From NCBI GenBank assembly GCA_905221115.1, contig CAJNBX010000010.1, forward strand, positions 1 through 58,448: a stretch of DNA of 58,448 nucleotides, read 5' to 3'. The notes under the pieces are model-generated. The model ran no database searches and had not been told where the DNA came from. It saw only the letters and a program-made list of their open reading frames with translations. A program made the translations under genes and the position numbers. Source of the stretch: a bacterium (GTDB lineage: Bacteria; Bacillota; Bacilli; Lactobacillales; Streptococcaceae). Position 1 is the first letter of the stretch. Each line of letters starts with the position of its first letter. Shown here one piece after another: positions 58,165 through 58,448 of this stretch.

Positions 58165-58193
58165 TTGACAAGATTTTCTAACTGTAGTATACT
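58165..58193 (+). promoter_or_regulatory. tRNA-Thr promoter
   Basis: TTGACA at 58165-58170, 17-base spacer, TATACT at 58188-58193, ten bases before the tRNA. Confidence 0.9.
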
Positions 58194-58203
58194 TTTAAAG
58201 TAA

Positions 58204-58276
58204 GCTGATTTAGCTCAGTTGGCAGAGCGCATCCATGGTAAGGATGAGGTCGCCGGTTCAATCCCGGCAATTAGCA
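58204..58276 (+). tRNA. tRNA-Thr (anticodon GGT)
   Basis: Acceptor GCTGATT/AATTAGC with discriminator A, D arm GCTC/GAGC, anticodon stem CATCC/GGATG around loop ATGGTAA (anticodon GGT, reads ACC and ACU), T stem GCCGG/CCGGC around TTCAATC. The CCA end is not encoded. Confidence 0.93.
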
Positions 58277-58315
58277 TTAAATATACAGAAAAAACCTTGA
58301 TTTACGAGCCTACTG

Positions 58316-58343
58316 AAAAAGTCATCAAATTGATGGCTTTTTT
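58316..58343 (+). terminator. Terminator after tRNA-Thr
   Basis: AAAAAGTCATCAA with TTGATGGCTTTTTT around a very short loop, one G-T pair. Confidence 0.85.
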
Positions 58344-58389
58344 GTTATACTAGAGATGAGGTGAAATAATACTTGATAATCAGTTAACT

Positions 58390-58448
58390 ATGGATGTCAG
58401 TCCTTATTCTAGTTTGTATGATATCGTGGTTCCTAAAACCCACTTTTT
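58390..58448 (+). CDS. 5' part of an open frame, possibly an insertion-sequence transposase
   Basis: An open frame runs off the window end. The visible start reads MDVSPYSSLYDIVVPKTHF. The same frame is already open from 58360, reading LDNQLT before the ATG. The layout of a short N-terminal segment followed by LYDxVVPKxHF resembles IS1182-type transposases; this is a weak recognition. No good ribosome-binding site lies at a normal distance from the ATG, so the true start may differ. It follows a tRNA gene. Confidence 0.35.
   Translation, partial: MDVSPYSSLYDIVVPKTHF

Overview
The window is chromosomal DNA of a low-GC Gram-positive coccus of the Streptococcus mitis group (S. mitis, S. oralis or close to S. 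pneumoniae). The evidence is the phosphocholine/teichoic-acid lic1 locus (tarI-tarJ-licA-licB-licC), the competence gene dprA behind a ComX box, three BOX repeats, a fused GlnP transporter, a preQ1-II riboswitch before queT, and proteins that read as near-copies of pneumococcal ones. No phage, CRISPR array or rRNA was seen.

Layout. 1-4400: lic1 operon for ribitol/choline activation; the choline kinase licA has an in-frame stop. 4417-7700: dprA with its com box, a BOX element, topA. 7769-9553: DUF454 protein, cutC and a MmcQ/YjbR protein. 9600-15600: CodY box, promoter, leader peptide and attenuator, then leuA-leuB-DUF1294-leuC-leuD and a YrdC/Sua5 homologue. 15666-19132: a McrBC-type restriction system with a palindrome over its promoter. 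19165-20470: guaC with a PurBox and a structured leader, then tRNA-Arg(CCG). 20495-27940: BOX element, rnc-smc-two HAD phosphatases-ftsY. 27984-32527 (minus strand): zwf and the GlnQ/GlnP amino-acid ABC transporter. 32700-36208: CPBP protease, uvrB, mutX. 36209-37440: an inserted methyltransferase gene followed by a duplicated mutX 3' end. 37437-40467 (minus): niaX-niaR niacin uptake and regulation, and coaB-coaC-panT for coenzyme A. 40693-45644: fhs, BOX, pcrA, competence gene radC. 45641-50412 (minus): class I amidotransferase, rex, DUF4649, DUF1831, cysteine desulfurase, prs, CYTH protein. 50540-53924: relQ, NAD kinase, RluA-type pseudouridine synthase, pta. 54064-58448: pepT (minus), hemH, mscL and gtrA (minus), preQ1-II riboswitch plus queT, tRNA-Thr(GGT), and the start of an open frame that runs off the end.

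How the parts work together. lic1 would take up choline (LicB), phosphorylate it (LicA) and activate it (LicC), with TarI/TarJ supplying CDP-ribitol for the same teichoic-acid repeat; the stop in licA breaks the chain at the kinase step. The leucine genes carry two control layers, CodY repression and leader-peptide attenuation. dprA and radC both carry late-competence promoters. The vitamin/cofactor genes form transport-plus-regulation modules (NiaX/NiaR, PanT/CoaBC, QueT/preQ1-II).

The strongest leads are the licA nonsense codon, the mutX-methyltransferase-mutX-tail arrangement, the McrBC locus with a promoter palindrome, the radC com box lying inside the pcrA terminator, a hairpin between ribosome-binding site and start codon of the MmcQ gene, a probably leaderless coaB transcript and the guaC PurBox plus leader. 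By remembered S. pneumoniae TIGR4 gene order, this window joins blocks that are apart there (fhs to pcrA, and pta to pepT).
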